This document shows positions 36,204 through 45,543 of a DNA stretch of 64,000 nt, piece after piece. Every line of letters begins with the position of its first letter. Position 1 is the first letter of the stretch. Both the position numbers and the translations under genes were made by a program. The DNA comes from Aequorivita marisscotiae (lineage in GTDB: Bacteria > Bacteroidota > Bacteroidia > Flavobacteriales > Flavobacteriaceae). The stretch is from NCBI RefSeq assembly GCF_029814825.1, contig NZ_CP122379.1, positions 3,264,501-3,328,500 of the forward strand, read 5' to 3'. The notes beneath the pieces are model-generated. The model made no database searches. It saw only the letters and a list, made by a program, of their open reading frames with translations, and was not told where the DNA came from.

Positions 36204-36997
36204 TGAATTCAGAAGAAAAAAATATCATTTTACAAGTGCAGGATCTTGCAGTTGGGTATTCAAAAAAAGGAAATAATACCATTGTTGCCGAAGCCGTCAA
36301 CTTTTCAATTGTAAAAGGTGAGTTAGTTGGATTGGTTGGTGCAAACGGAATTGGCAAATCTACATTACTACGTACTTTAACAGGGATGCAAAACGCTTTA
36401 AATGGCACTATTTTATTGAATGAAAAGCCTCTAGCCACATATTCACCCTTTCAATTGGCAACGCAACTAAGTGTAGTTTTAACTGAAGCACCCGCCTCCA
36501 AAAATCTTTCGGTTTTAGAAATGATTTCGCTCGGAAGACAACCCTATACCAATTGGATCGGTACACTTTCCGAGAACGATAAAAAAGCAGTTAATTTTGC
36601 CCTGGACGCTACGGAAACCACTACCCTGGCCCATCGCAAATGTTATGAACTAAGCGACGGCCAAATGCAGCGTGTAGCCATTGCAAGGGCACTGGCACAG
36701 GATACACCAATAATAATTTTAGACGAGCCAACAACCCATTTAGATATTTATCATCGTGCATACGTGCTTAAATTGTTAAAAAAACTGGCTTCAGAAACAC
36801 AAAAAACAATTCTTTTTTCAACCCACGAGATAGATTTAGCAATTCAATTAACCAACAAGTTATTGGTAATGACCAGTAAAAATACCTATTTTGACGAACC
36901 CTGTAAATTAATTGAAGCGGGTAGATTTAACGCTCTATTCCCAAAAGAAACCATTCACTTTGATGGAAATACGGGACGATTTGTGATAAAAAGTTAG
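36203..36997 (+). CDS. btuD: Cobalamin ABC transporter ATPase
   Basis: 264 residues from ATG 36203, which overlaps the btuC stop (TAATG); a GTG at 36167 would give a longer N-terminus inside btuC. Walker A GANGIGKST, a Q-loop before EAPASKNLSVLE, signature LSDGQMQR (usually LSGGQ), Walker B IIILDEPTTHLD and switch His in FSTHEIDLA are all present. It powers BtuC-mediated import. The Gly-to-Asp change in the signature is seen in other FecCD-associated ATPases and need not impair function. Confidence 0.92.
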   Translation: MNSEEKNIILQVQDLAVGYSKKGNNTIVAEAVNFSIVKGELVGLVGANGIGKSTLLRTLTGMQNALNGTILLNEKPLATYSPFQLATQLSVVLTEAPASKNLSVLEMISLGRQPYTNWIGTLSENDKKAVNFALDATETTTLAHRKCYELSDGQMQRVAIARALAQDTPIIILDEPTTHLDIYHRAYVLKLLKKLASETQKTILFSTHEIDLAIQLTNKLLVMTSKNTYFDEPCKLIEAGRFNALFPKETIHFDGNTGRFVIKS

Positions 36998-37110
36998 TGA
37001 GTTATTTAAATTCTGAGTTACAGCATTAGGTATAACTTAGTATCTTTATCAAATTATAAAACTCTGGAAACATCCTTTCCAAATATCTTAACATTCTAAA
37101 AAATTTCAGT

Positions 37111-38439
37111 TTGAACGAAACATTTCTATTTCTATTATTGGCTGCCGTTTGTGTGGTAGTCGGCGCATTTTTGGGTAATTATTTTGCACGATTAAAAAGC
37201 AAATCAGAGACCAGCAAATTAGAAGAACGTTTAGAAAATGCGAGCCTTCAAGAGGAAAAATTAAATGAGCGTTTCGAGACAATTTTGCGCGAACGCGAAG
37301 AAGTGCGAAAAGAAAAAGAATTGCTTAATATGGAGCTAACGCGGCGCAATTCGGAATTTGAAAATTTAGAAACCCGCAACCGCGAACAAAAGGAAGAAGT
37401 TCAAAAACTTCAGGAGAAATTTACCAAGGAATTTGAAAATCTTGCCAATAAAATTTTGGATGAAAAATCCAGTAAATTTTCAAAACAGAATAAGGAAAGT
37501 TTAGAACTAATTTTAAATCCGCTTCAAGAAAAAATAAAAAGTTTTGAAAAACGGGTTGACGATACCCACAAAGAAAGCATAGACCGCCACGCAATGCTTC
37601 GCCAACAAATAATTGGTTTAAAGGAACTGAATGAACAGATGAGCAAAGAGGCCACAAATCTGACAAAAGCGCTAAAAGGCGATAGTAAAATACAAGGAAA
37701 TTGGGGCGAATTGGTTTTGGAACGTGTATTGGAAAAAAGTGGCTTGGAAAAAGACCGCGAATATTTTGTACAAACAAGTTTTACAAATAGCGAAGGCCGC
37801 CGTGTACTGCCCGATGTAGTGCTACACTTACCCGACAATAAAAAAATGATTATAGATTCAAAGGTTTCGCTTGTAGCCTATGAACGTTTTGTAAACGAGG
37901 AAGACGAAACCCTACGTCCAGGGTTTTTGAAGGAGCATGTAGCTTCACTTAAAAGACACATTGAACAATTAAGTGCAAAGAACTACCATTCACTTTACGA
38001 AATAGAAAGTCCAGATTTTGTACTGCTATTTGTTCCCATAGAGCCAGCTTTTGCAATTGCAATAAACCACGATAACAATATCTACAACTGGGCATTCGAA
38101 AAAAATATTGTTATAGTAACCCCTTCTACATTATTGGCTACATTACGCACTGTGGACAGTATGTGGACCAGTGAAAAACAACAACAAAACGCAATTGAAA
38201 TAGCAACCCAAGCTGGACGCCTGTACGATTCATTTGTAAATTTAACCAACGACCTTTTAAAAGTGGGTTCGCAATTAAACACTGTAAAAGGCAGTTACGA
38301 CGGTGCAATGAAAAAACTCACTGGCCAAGGAAACTTAATTAAACGCGTGGAAAGACTTAAAAAGCTGGGCGCCAAGGCAAATAAAAATATAGACGATAAA
38401 TTACTGAACAGAGCGCTAGATTCTAGTAATGACGAGTAA
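37111..38439 (+). CDS. rmuC: DNA recombination protein RmuC
   Basis: 442 residues. An N-terminal membrane anchor (about 3-22) and a long coiled coil rich in E/K/R (about 28-190) lead to the RmuC nuclease-like domain (about 195-380), with GNWGELVLERVLEKSGL, LPDVVLHLPDNKKMIIDSKV and TPSTLLATLRTV. RmuC limits inversion at short inverted repeats. The start is a TTG at 37111: no in-frame ATG occurs before the coiled coil, and the anchor would be lost with the next ATG. An imperfect -7 box TATCTTTA lies at 37041. Confidence 0.92.
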   Translation: MNETFLFLLLAAVCVVVGAFLGNYFARLKSKSETSKLEERLENASLQEEKLNERFETILREREEVRKEKELLNMELTRRNSEFENLETRNREQKEEVQKLQEKFTKEFENLANKILDEKSSKFSKQNKESLELILNPLQEKIKSFEKRVDDTHKESIDRHAMLRQQIIGLKELNEQMSKEATNLTKALKGDSKIQGNWGELVLERVLEKSGLEKDREYFVQTSFTNSEGRRVLPDVVLHLPDNKKMIIDSKVSLVAYERFVNEEDETLRPGFLKEHVASLKRHIEQLSAKNYHSLYEIESPDFVLLFVPIEPAFAIAINHDNNIYNWAFEKNIVIVTPSTLLATLRTVDSMWTSEKQQQNAIEIATQAGRLYDSFVNLTNDLLKVGSQLNTVKGSYDGAMKKLTGQGNLIKRVERLKKLGAKANKNIDDKLLNRALDSSNDE

Positions 38440-38486
38440 TTAATTATATATTTACCGCTTCAAATAAAAAAGAAACCCCAATTACT

Positions 38487-39701
38487 ATGAAGTTAAACCT
38501 ATTCTTCGCAACGCTATTGCTAGCGACTGTTAGCGCATTTTCACAAACTAATTTTGAACCTGGATATATAATTCAAAGCAATGGGACGCAAGTGGATTGT
38601 CTTATTAAAAATGAAGACTGGAAAGGAAGTCCAACTACTTTTGTTTACAAACTATCCGAAAACGGAGAAACTAAAATTGGGAGTGTAGCCACTATAAATG
38701 AGTTTGGCTCTAAGCAGTCCTTTAAATATATTAAAGCCACTGTGCAAATAGACCAATCTTCCGATGTGGTAAACAACCTTACTTTCGAGCGAAATCCTGA
38801 ATATAAAGAGGAAACTGTTTTTTTAAAGACATTGGTGTCAGGAAAAGCGTCGCTTTATTTTACCTTTCACGAAAATGCACCACGTTATTTTTATAGTGTA
38901 GGTGATGGAGAAATAGAACAACTTATCTACAAAAGATATTTGGTTACCCGAATTAAAATGGGTACAAATGAATTTTACAAACAACAGTTAGCCAACTCCC
39001 TAACCTGTAATTCCGTAACCGAGAATAATTTTGAGAATCTTCAATACAAAATGTCCAATTTGGTTAATATAATTACAAAATACAACGATTGTGAAAATTC
39101 AGAATCAATTGTTTACAACAAAAATAAGCAGAAAGCTAAATTTAATTTAAGCGTCCGTCCCGGCGTAGCTTTTTCTTCATTCTCTATGCAACGAAGAGGC
39201 GACGAACTATTACATTTTGACAGCGATATGGGTATAAGAGTAGGTTTAGAGGCTGAATATATTCTTCCTTTTAACAATGGTAAATGGTCTATATTTATTG
39301 AGCCCACCTACCGTAGCTACAAAACTGAAAAGCAGTATTTATATGTAGATATGATTACGTTTCAGAAATACACCACGATTTCGGTAAATTATACTTCGGT
39401 TGAACTCCCGTTAGGAGGGCGCCATTATATGTTTGTAAATAAAGATGCAGCATTTTTTATTGACGCTGCAGTTATTATGGATTTAACAACCTTGGATTCT
39501 GAAATTACCTCGACCGATGAAGACAGCTATGATCTTAATGTAAGTGCTGATGCCGCACTTGCCTTTGGACTCGGATTTAGGTATAAAAACAAATACAGCT
39601 TGCAAGCTAGATATCACAGCGGTAGGCAGCTGTTAAACTACGATAATATAAATTCTACCTATAAATCGTTTGCCATAGTTGCTGGGTACAATTTTCTATA
39701 A
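38487..39701 (+). CDS. Outer-membrane beta-barrel protein
   Basis: 404 residues. A signal peptide (LFFATLLLATVSAFSQ) is followed by a region of about 170 residues with FEPGYIIQSNGTQVDCLIKN, a layout I associate with many Bacteroidota exported proteins. From about residue 215 there are alternating amphipathic strands (FNLSVRPGVAFSSF, WSIFIEPTYRSY, LPLGGRHYMFV, SLQARYHSGR) ending in an aromatic last strand (FAIVAGYNFL). That fits a PorT/OmpW-like eight-strand barrel. Function unknown. Confidence 0.72.
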   Translation: MKLNLFFATLLLATVSAFSQTNFEPGYIIQSNGTQVDCLIKNEDWKGSPTTFVYKLSENGETKIGSVATINEFGSKQSFKYIKATVQIDQSSDVVNNLTFERNPEYKEETVFLKTLVSGKASLYFTFHENAPRYFYSVGDGEIEQLIYKRYLVTRIKMGTNEFYKQQLANSLTCNSVTENNFENLQYKMSNLVNIITKYNDCENSESIVYNKNKQKAKFNLSVRPGVAFSSFSMQRRGDELLHFDSDMGIRVGLEAEYILPFNNGKWSIFIEPTYRSYKTEKQYLYVDMITFQKYTTISVNYTSVELPLGGRHYMFVNKDAAFFIDAAVIMDLTTLDSEITSTDEDSYDLNVSADAALAFGLGFRYKNKYSLQARYHSGRQLLNYDNINSTYKSFAIVAGYNFL

Positions 39702-39732
39702 AAGCTGAAGATAAATTGATTATTTTTAGAGG

Positions 39733-40098
39733 ATGAAAAAAATTCTCTTTATAATTCTCGGAAGCCTTTTGGCGCTGTATCTTCTTTATTTTGCTTTTGT
39801 GTATTATGTGCCCTATAGCGAAGGAACCCGAGCCGGAGAATTAATTAAATTCAGTAATCGCGGCGTAGTAATTAAAACTTGGGAAGGCGAGATAAGTCAA
39901 GGCATAAGTGGGGCGCAAATTTTCTCGTTCTCGGTACTCGACAAAAATAAGGAGGTAATTGAAAAACTAAAGGAATACCAAGGCAATTATGTTAAGGTAA
40001 CCTATATTGAGCGCTTTGCAAGTTTTGCAATTTGGGGCGAGACCAATTATTTTATAACTGATGTTGAACTTGAAAGCTCCCCTCATTTTCGCAAGTAA
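39733..40098 (+). CDS. Membrane-anchored conserved hypothetical protein
   Basis: 121 residues. One N-terminal membrane helix (about 3-25) is followed by a small beta-rich extracytoplasmic domain with the blocks YSEGTRAGELIKFSNRGVVI, KTWEGEISQG and QGNYVKVTYIERF. I recall relatives in Bacteroidota databases labelled 6-phosphogluconate dehydrogenase, but nothing in this short sequence supports that: there is no Rossmann fold or dehydrogenase motif. Function unknown. It follows the beta-barrel gene by 31 bases and may be co-transcribed. Confidence 0.72.
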   Translation: MKKILFIILGSLLALYLLYFAFVYYVPYSEGTRAGELIKFSNRGVVIKTWEGEISQGISGAQIFSFSVLDKNKEVIEKLKEYQGNYVKVTYIERFASFAIWGETNYFITDVELESSPHFRK

Positions 40099-40115
40099 AG
40101 TTTAGATATAAACGG

Positions 40116-40691
40116 TTATTTTTTTGCGATTTTAATGGTTGTTTGCATATTTTTCGAAATAACTTTCACAAAATACAAGCCGCTATTAAATCTGCTCATA
40201 TCTACTTGCGTTGTGTTTCCCGATCCTCTTCCTTCAGAAATAAGCGTACCCAAAACATTGTAAACCTGGTAACTATCTATTTTAAAGATTGAAGAAATTG
40301 TAAGGTTATTTTTAACCGGATTTGGATAGAAATTTAAATTTTTTACAAATTTATCTTCGGTAGAAAGTTTATTAACAACGGTAACTTTTCCGTGCATTAT
40401 TGGGTTGGAATCGTTTTGATATTCAGTAACGCCGGTTTTTAAAAAGGTGTAGGCGTAATCGTTGTTTGTATCTTTTAAGGTGCCGCTGTCAAAATCTTCA
40501 CTTCCTCCGGGAAGGCTAGTTACAGTTTTAGATGAGGCATCTGCCCACGTCCATAAAACAGTGTCGCCCACTTCTATCGTAGGGCTTGCAACAGATTCGT
40601 GAATACCTTGGGCCCATGGAATTTCTACCACATTCTGCGCACTGAGAACGTACATTGGCAAAAAACACAAGAACAGGGTAATTTTTTTCAT
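40116..40691 (-). CDS. Degenerate cupredoxin-like protein with T9SS sorting domain
   Basis: 191 residues: signal peptide (LCFLPMYVLSAQ), cupredoxin-like domain (about 20-107) and T9SS type A sorting domain (NFYPNPVKNNLTIS). It aligns along its length with the cupredoxin at 10744-11334: EVGDTVLWTWADASSKTV matches DQGDTVIWTWGDNAPHTV, and DYAYTF matches TYAYTF. The copper ligands are mostly gone: His54 becomes Lys55, and the YFCGIH loop becomes YQNDSN, losing Cys and His. Only a Met (99) remains. It should not bind copper in type-1 fashion; a binding or structural role is inferred. Confidence 0.82.
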   Translation of the reverse strand: MKKITLFLCFLPMYVLSAQNVVEIPWAQGIHESVASPTIEVGDTVLWTWADASSKTVTSLPGGSEDFDSGTLKDTNNDYAYTFLKTGVTEYQNDSNPIMHGKVTVVNKLSTEDKFVKNLNFYPNPVKNNLTISSIFKIDSYQVYNVLGTLISEGRGSGNTTQVDMSRFNSGLYFVKVISKNMQTTIKIAKK

Positions 40692-40770
40692 AAACGAAAG
40701 GTATAGTAGGTTAGTAATCTAATTTACGAAAAATATTTAACAAAAAATATGATAATACCCAAATTTCCTG

Positions 40771-43623
40771 CTATTTGCTGAGATACATCTTTCTTCGGGC
40801 GTAAAGATCATAAAAAGCATCATCTTTTAAGCTATCGATAAAAAGAATACTCTCCCCCGTACTTTTCATTTCTGGTCCCAATTGTTTGTTTACATTCGGG
40901 AATTTATTGAAACTAAATACAGGCTGTTTAATAGCAAATCCTTCCAGTTTAGGATCAAAGTTGAAATCGGTTACTTTATTATGCCCCAACATTACTTTTG
41001 TAGCGTAATTTACATAAGGCTCACCATACGCTTTTGCAATAAATGGAACTGTTCGCGATGCTCGTGGGTTGGCCTCAATAATATAAACAATATCATCCTT
41101 TATAGCGAATTGCACGTTTATTAAACCAACTGTTTTTAAAGATTTCGCAATTTTTGTGGTGTGATCTTTAATCTGTTGCATCACAAATTCGCCAATATTA
41201 AAAGGTGGCAAAGTAGCATTTGAATCGCCGGAGTGAATTCCGCAGGGCTCAATATGCTCCATTATTCCAATAATATATACATTTTCGCCATCACAAATTG
41301 CGTCGGCTTCGGCTTCAATGGCTCCATCTAAATAATGATCGAGCAACAATTTGTTATTCGGAATTTTTCTTAAAAGATCCACTACGTGTTCTTCCAATTC
41401 CTTTTTATTAATTACAATTTTCATTCCCTGGCCTCCTAAAACGTACGAAGGGCGAATTAAAAGTGGGAAATCTAACTGATCTGCAAGCGCTAGCGCCTGA
41501 TCTGTAGTTTCAGCAACACCAAATTTTGGATAGGGTATATTATTTTCCTGTAACAAGGTAGAGAAACTGCCGCGATCTTCGGCCAAATCTAAAGATTCGT
41601 AGGTGGTACCAATGATATTAATACCGTACCTATCTAACTTTTCGGCAAGTTTTAGAGCTGTTTGCCCTCCCAACTGCACAATAACTCCTTCTGGTTTTTC
41701 ATGACGAATTATATCGTAGATGTGTTCCCAAAATACAGGCTCGAAGTAAAGTTTATCGGCAACATCAAAATCTGTTGAAACGGTCTCCGGGTTACAGTTT
41801 ATCATTATGGTTTCGTAACCACATTCGGCCGCGGCCAATACTCCGTGAACGCAGCAATAATCAAACTCTATGCCCTGTCCTATTCTGTTTGGACCCGAAC
41901 CTAAAACTATTATTTTCTTCTTTTCGGTAACAATACTATCATTTTCGGCGTAAGCACCTTCGCCCTCCAGCTGCATTTCATTTTCAAAAGTGGAATAGTA
42001 ATACGGGGTTTCCGCCTTAAATTCGGCCGCACAGGTATCTACCAATTTATAAACGCGCTGAATATTTAACTCTTCCCGTTTTTTGTAAACTTGGCTTTCC
42101 AAACATTTCAGCATATGTGCAATTTGCCGGTCGCCGTACCCTTTTTGTTTTGCTTCCAACAATAATTCTCTTGGAAGTGTGTCTAACGTATATTTTGAAA
42201 TTTCCTTTTCCAGCAGATATAACTCTTCGTATTGGCGTAGAAACCACATATCTATTTTTGTGATTTCGTGTATTCTACTTAACGGAATTCCAATCTGAAT
42301 GGCATCATAAATTACAAAAACCCGATCCCAACTTGCATTTTTTAATTTATCTAAAATTTGTTCGTAGTTAGAATAGCTTTTTCCGTCGGCACCAATTCCA
42401 TTTCTTTTAATTTCGAGGGATTGCGTTGCTTTGTGAAGCGCTTCTTGAAACGAACGACCAATACCCATAACTTCACCAACAGATTTCATCTGCAAACCTA
42501 AAGTTCGGTCAGAACCTTCGAACTTATCAAAATTCCATCGTGGTATTTTTACAATAACATAATCTAAGGTAGGCTCAAATAAAGCAGAAGTTGATTTGGT
42601 AATTTGGTTATTCAATTCGTCTAATGTATAACCTATAGCCAGTTTAGTAGCAATTTTAGCAATTGGATAGCCCGTTGCTTTTGAGGCTAGCGCCGAAGAA
42701 CGGGAAACACGTGGATTGATTTCAATGGCAATAATTTCTTCGTCTTCATCGGGACTTACGGCAAATTGAACGTTACATCCGCCTGCAAAGTCGCCTATAC
42801 TGCGCATCATTAATATTGCCATATCGCGCATTTTTTGAAACGTGCGATCGTTAAGTGTCATGGCTGGAGCCACAGTAATTGAGTCTCCAGTGTGGATTCC
42901 CATCGGGTCCATATTTTCGATAGTACAAATAATAACCACATTATCGTTATTATCGCGAAGCAGTTCCAGTTCGTACTCCTTCCACCCCATCATTGCTTTG
43001 TCTATCATCACTTCGTGAATGGGCGAAATTTCGAGACCGTAAGACAGGAGCTCATCAAAATCTTCTTCTTTATAAACAATAGATGCACCGGCTCCTCCGA
43101 GGGTATACGATGCTCTAATAACTAACGGAAAGCCAAACTCCTGCGCTATTTCCTTTCCTTGAAGATAGCTATTAGCAGTAGCTTGCGGTGCCATTTTCAC
43201 CCCAATTTTCTCCATTAAGCTTCTAAACTTTTCACGGTCTTCGGTAATATTTATAGCGTCAATATCTACCCCAATAAGTTTTACGCCAAAATCTTTCCAG
43301 ATACCCTTTTCATCGGCTTCTATACACAAGTTAAGCGCTGTTTGTCCACCCATAGTTGGCAGAACGGCGTCTATTTGTGGATGCTCCTTTAATATTTTAA
43401 CGAGTGATTTAGTAGTTAGCGGCAAAAGATATATATGGTCGGCCATGGAGGGGTCGGTCATAATAGTTGCCGGGTTGCTGTTTATTAAAATGGTTTCTAT
43501 TCCGTCTTCACGCAAAGAGCGCAACGACTGCGAACCGGAATAGTCAAACTCACACGCTTGCCCGATTACAATGGGGCCAGAACCAATAATTAAAACGGAT
43601 TTTATGGAAGGATTTTTAGGCAT
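40771..43623 (-). CDS. carB: Carbamoyl-phosphate synthase large subunit
   Basis: 950 residues from ATG 43623 (MPKNPSIKSVLIIGSGPIVI). A TTG 24 bases upstream overlaps the -7 box and would lie in the promoter. Both ATP-grasp halves are complete: the first has IGQACEFDYSGSQ and INPRVSRSSALASKATGYPI, the second GSGPNRIGQGIEFDYCCVH and EANPRASRTVPF. The protein is shorter than the roughly 1070 residues of E. coli CarB, because the C-terminal allosteric MGS-like domain is missing; the sequence ends soon after the second ATP-grasp half. It makes carbamoyl phosphate for arginine and pyrimidines. carA is not in the window. Confidence 0.95.
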   Translation of the reverse strand: MPKNPSIKSVLIIGSGPIVIGQACEFDYSGSQSLRSLREDGIETILINSNPATIMTDPSMADHIYLLPLTTKSLVKILKEHPQIDAVLPTMGGQTALNLCIEADEKGIWKDFGVKLIGVDIDAINITEDREKFRSLMEKIGVKMAPQATANSYLQGKEIAQEFGFPLVIRASYTLGGAGASIVYKEEDFDELLSYGLEISPIHEVMIDKAMMGWKEYELELLRDNNDNVVIICTIENMDPMGIHTGDSITVAPAMTLNDRTFQKMRDMAILMMRSIGDFAGGCNVQFAVSPDEDEEIIAIEINPRVSRSSALASKATGYPIAKIATKLAIGYTLDELNNQITKSTSALFEPTLDYVIVKIPRWNFDKFEGSDRTLGLQMKSVGEVMGIGRSFQEALHKATQSLEIKRNGIGADGKSYSNYEQILDKLKNASWDRVFVIYDAIQIGIPLSRIHEITKIDMWFLRQYEELYLLEKEISKYTLDTLPRELLLEAKQKGYGDRQIAHMLKCLESQVYKKREELNIQRVYKLVDTCAAEFKAETPYYYSTFENEMQLEGEGAYAENDSIVTEKKKIIVLGSGPNRIGQGIEFDYCCVHGVLAAAECGYETIMINCNPETVSTDFDVADKLYFEPVFWEHIYDIIRHEKPEGVIVQLGGQTALKLAEKLDRYGINIIGTTYESLDLAEDRGSFSTLLQENNIPYPKFGVAETTDQALALADQLDFPLLIRPSYVLGGQGMKIVINKKELEEHVVDLLRKIPNNKLLLDHYLDGAIEAEADAICDGENVYIIGIMEHIEPCGIHSGDSNATLPPFNIGEFVMQQIKDHTTKIAKSLKTVGLINVQFAIKDDIVYIIEANPRASRTVPFIAKAYGEPYVNYATKVMLGHNKVTDFNFDPKLEGFAIKQPVFSFNKFPNVNKQLGPEMKSTGESILFIDSLKDDAFYDLYARRKMYLSK

Positions 43624-43644
43624 TTTTTTACTTTTTCGGTGCCG

Positions 43645-43652
43645 CAAAATTA
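43645..43652 (-). promoter_or_regulatory. -7 promoter box of carB
   Basis: TAATTTTG on the minus strand fits TAnnTTTG and sits 22-29 bases before the chosen ATG, between it and the rpmH terminator. It argues against the longer TTG start. A -33 element at standard distance is not clear. Confidence 0.5.
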
Positions 43653-43668
43653 CGACGCTTTAGGGTAT

Positions 43669-43704
43669 AAAAAAAAGGTGTTGCTTAGTTAAACAACACC
43701 TTTT
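43669..43704 (-). terminator. Terminator of rpmH
   Basis: GGTGTTG (43677-43683) pairs with CAACACC (43694-43700), and on the minus strand a run of eight T follows. It separates rpmH from carB. Confidence 0.88.
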
Positions 43705-43722
43705 ATATATAATTTATCAACA

Positions 43723-43884
43723 TTATTTTTTGTGACGGCCATCATGAGACACAGAAAGCTTTTTTCTGCCTTTTGCTCTACGGGCAGCTAATACTTTTCT
43801 ACCGTTTACAGAAGCCATACGCTCTCTAAAACCGTGTTTGTTTCTTCTTTTTCTTTTTGATGGCTGAAATGTTCTTTTGCTCAT
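43723..43884 (-). CDS. rpmH: 50S ribosomal protein L34
   Basis: 53 residues, translated directly from the minus strand: it begins [20 protein letters not shown], continues [20 protein letters not shown] and ends in a basic tail. The L34 signature (K-R-T-[FY]-Q-P-S and KHGFRxRM) is complete. The protein sits in the large ribosomal subunit near the exit region. It has its own strong promoter about 95 bases upstream and a terminator downstream, so it is monocistronic. In many bacteria rpmH is next to rnpA; here carB lies downstream instead. Confidence 0.97.
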   Translation of the reverse strand: MSKRTFQPSKRKRRNKHGFRERMASVNGRKVLAARRAKGRKKLSVSHDGRHKK

Positions 43885-43978
43885 TATAGTATTCTTTAAC
43901 TTCCGTTATTCTTTGTTCAAAACCCCTCATTAAAAAGTTGGGTTTACAGGCCTAAGTATTTATTTGCGTAGGCGGGTG

Positions 43979-44009
43979 CAAAAATACAACAAGTTTTCAC
44001 TTAGACAAA
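43979..44009 (-). promoter_or_regulatory. Promoter of rpmH
   Basis: On the minus strand TTTG (44009-44006), 19-base spacer, TATTTTTG (43986-43979): a full consensus promoter. It implies a leader of about 90 nt before rpmH. Confidence 0.75.
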
Positions 44010-44132
44010 CCTTTTTTGAAAAATATCTGCATTTTTTTTCACTTCAAAATAAAGTGGCCGGTGTTTCGTGACAAAGCGCAAATTATTTCGTGCCAAAGCT
44101 ACAAAATATTCCTAAAAAGCCTTTAGTTTTTA

Positions 44133-44140
44133 TACCTTTG
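44133..44140 (+). promoter_or_regulatory. -7 box upstream of the TPR-like gene
   Basis: TACCTTTG fits TAnnTTTG and lies 23 bases before the ATG at 44163. No clear -33 partner. Confidence 0.5.
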
Positions 44141-44162
44141 CAGGCTCTTAAAAAGATGACAA

Positions 44163-44729
44163 ATGTATAATAAAAATATAAAACTGGTTTTGGCTGCATT
44201 AGTAATAGGCGCAGCTGTTTGGCAATTTACTGAAACAAATATTGGCAACGGAATTATGCTAATACTACTTTCATTAATGTTCGTTTTTCTATATTTTAAA
44301 AATGAAATTATTCTTTTGGCATTTCTTCGTTTGCGGAAACAAGATTTTCCGGGTGCAAAAAAATGGTTGGATAAAATTAAAGATCCCAGCACCGCATTAG
44401 TGCCAAAACAAGAGGGGTATTATAATTATTTAAATGGCTTAATGATTTCGCAAACCAATATGGTTGAAGCCGAAAAATATTTTAAAAAAGCTGAAAAATT
44501 AGGTTTAAACATGGCTGCAGATATGGCGATGACCAAATTAAATCTTGCCGGAATAGCCATGACCAAAAATCGAAAACGAGAGGCAGAATTATTAATGACC
44601 GAAGCTAAAAAACTAGACAAACACAATATGCTGGACGATCAAATAAAAATGATGAAGCAGCAAATGAAGAAGATGGGGCAGCCCAGACAACAGTTTGGCA
44701 AATCTGGCCGCGGAGGAAGAAGATTTTAA
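44163..44729 (+). CDS. Membrane protein with TPR-like helices and Arg/Gly tail
   Basis: 188 residues. Two membrane helices (about 8-20 and 28-45) are followed by about 100 residues of paired amphipathic helices of TPR type (YNYLNGLMISQTNMVEAEKY, NLAGIAMTKNRKREAELLMT). The tail is basic and Gly/Arg-rich (GKSGRGGRRF). The TPR part probably faces the cytoplasm and binds a partner protein. No specific family was recognised. It is preceded by a good -7 box and is probably monocistronic. Confidence 0.72.
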   Translation: MYNKNIKLVLAALVIGAAVWQFTETNIGNGIMLILLSLMFVFLYFKNEIILLAFLRLRKQDFPGAKKWLDKIKDPSTALVPKQEGYYNYLNGLMISQTNMVEAEKYFKKAEKLGLNMAADMAMTKLNLAGIAMTKNRKREAELLMTEAKKLDKHNMLDDQIKMMKQQMKKMGQPRQQFGKSGRGGRRF

Positions 44730-44841
44730 AAAACAAACTACCTTTTAAAGCCACACAATTCGTAAACTTTTTATTAAAATTTCATTAAATATTTATCTAT
44801 ATTCCAAGCAATTAGCGTATCTTCACTGAAAGCTATTGTTT

Positions 44842-45543
44842 ATGGGGAAAACACTACTTTATCTTTTCTTACTACTATTTTTCTCGGCACAATCTCAAAT
44901 TGAGCAAGGCTCCTATTTTTCTGAAGCCATCGGAAAAAACATAAAAAAATATACGAAAAACTCACAAATAGCCTACGCCGAGCATAATTTTGAATATGCC
45001 GAATTTCTGTTTGACTCTCTAATAAATAACGTTATAAACGGCAGCTATCTGGATAATTTTAAGGTGCGAAAACTGTCTGGCAAAAAAATTAACCTTTACA
45101 AATTCGATAAGCCTATATTTTTAATGACCTACGCCTCTTGGTGTACTCCCGGCGCCGGTGAAATTCCCGCGCTAAACGAAATTGCTGAAAACCATTACAA
45201 CCATATAGATTTTATAATCCTATTTTGGGATTCGAAAGAGAATGTCAGGAAAATTGCACGAGCGTATTCCGATAGGATTAATATTATTTACGTAGATGAA
45301 AAGGAAAACACCAACGACCACATTGTTGAAGTAATGAAGCACAGTTTAGGGTTTCCTACTTCTTTTTTTATAGATGAAAGCAAACGTATAATAGATGTTC
45401 GGCGCGGCGCCCTTCATCCGTATAACGAAAAATATGAAGTTTCATTCGAGTTAAATTACAATTCCTTTTTAAACGGAATTTCACTTCTAAAAAATTTATC
45501 TGAAGAAGAAAAAACTCATATTGCATCAAAAGAAAACCCGTAA
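44842..45543 (+). CDS. Thioredoxin-fold exported protein lacking the second active-site Cys
   Basis: 233 residues from ATG 44842 (the frame also has a TTG six bases upstream). A signal peptide (LLYLFLLLFFSAQSQ) is followed by an N-terminal helical region, then a TlpA/ResA-like thioredoxin fold from about residue 75. The active-site region reads ASWCTPGAGEIP: Cys101 is present, but the position of the resolving Cys (WCxxC) is Gly. The cis-Pro loop GFPTSFFID is present. It may be a reductase working with an external thiol, or a non-redox thioredoxin-like protein. Its end overlaps a bidirectional terminator. Confidence 0.75.
   Translation: MGKTLLYLFLLLFFSAQSQIEQGSYFSEAIGKNIKKYTKNSQIAYAEHNFEYAEFLFDSLINNVINGSYLDNFKVRKLSGKKINLYKFDKPIFLMTYASWCTPGAGEIPALNEIAENHYNHIDFIILFWDSKENVRKIARAYSDRINIIYVDEKENTNDHIVEVMKHSLGFPTSFFIDESKRIIDVRRGALHPYNEKYEVSFELNYNSFLNGISLLKNLSEEEKTHIASKENP

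Noticed and set aside
43624..43647. Longer carB start at TTG 43647
   Set aside because: It overlaps a -7 promoter box, and the ATG at 43623 gives the standard CarB N-terminus.
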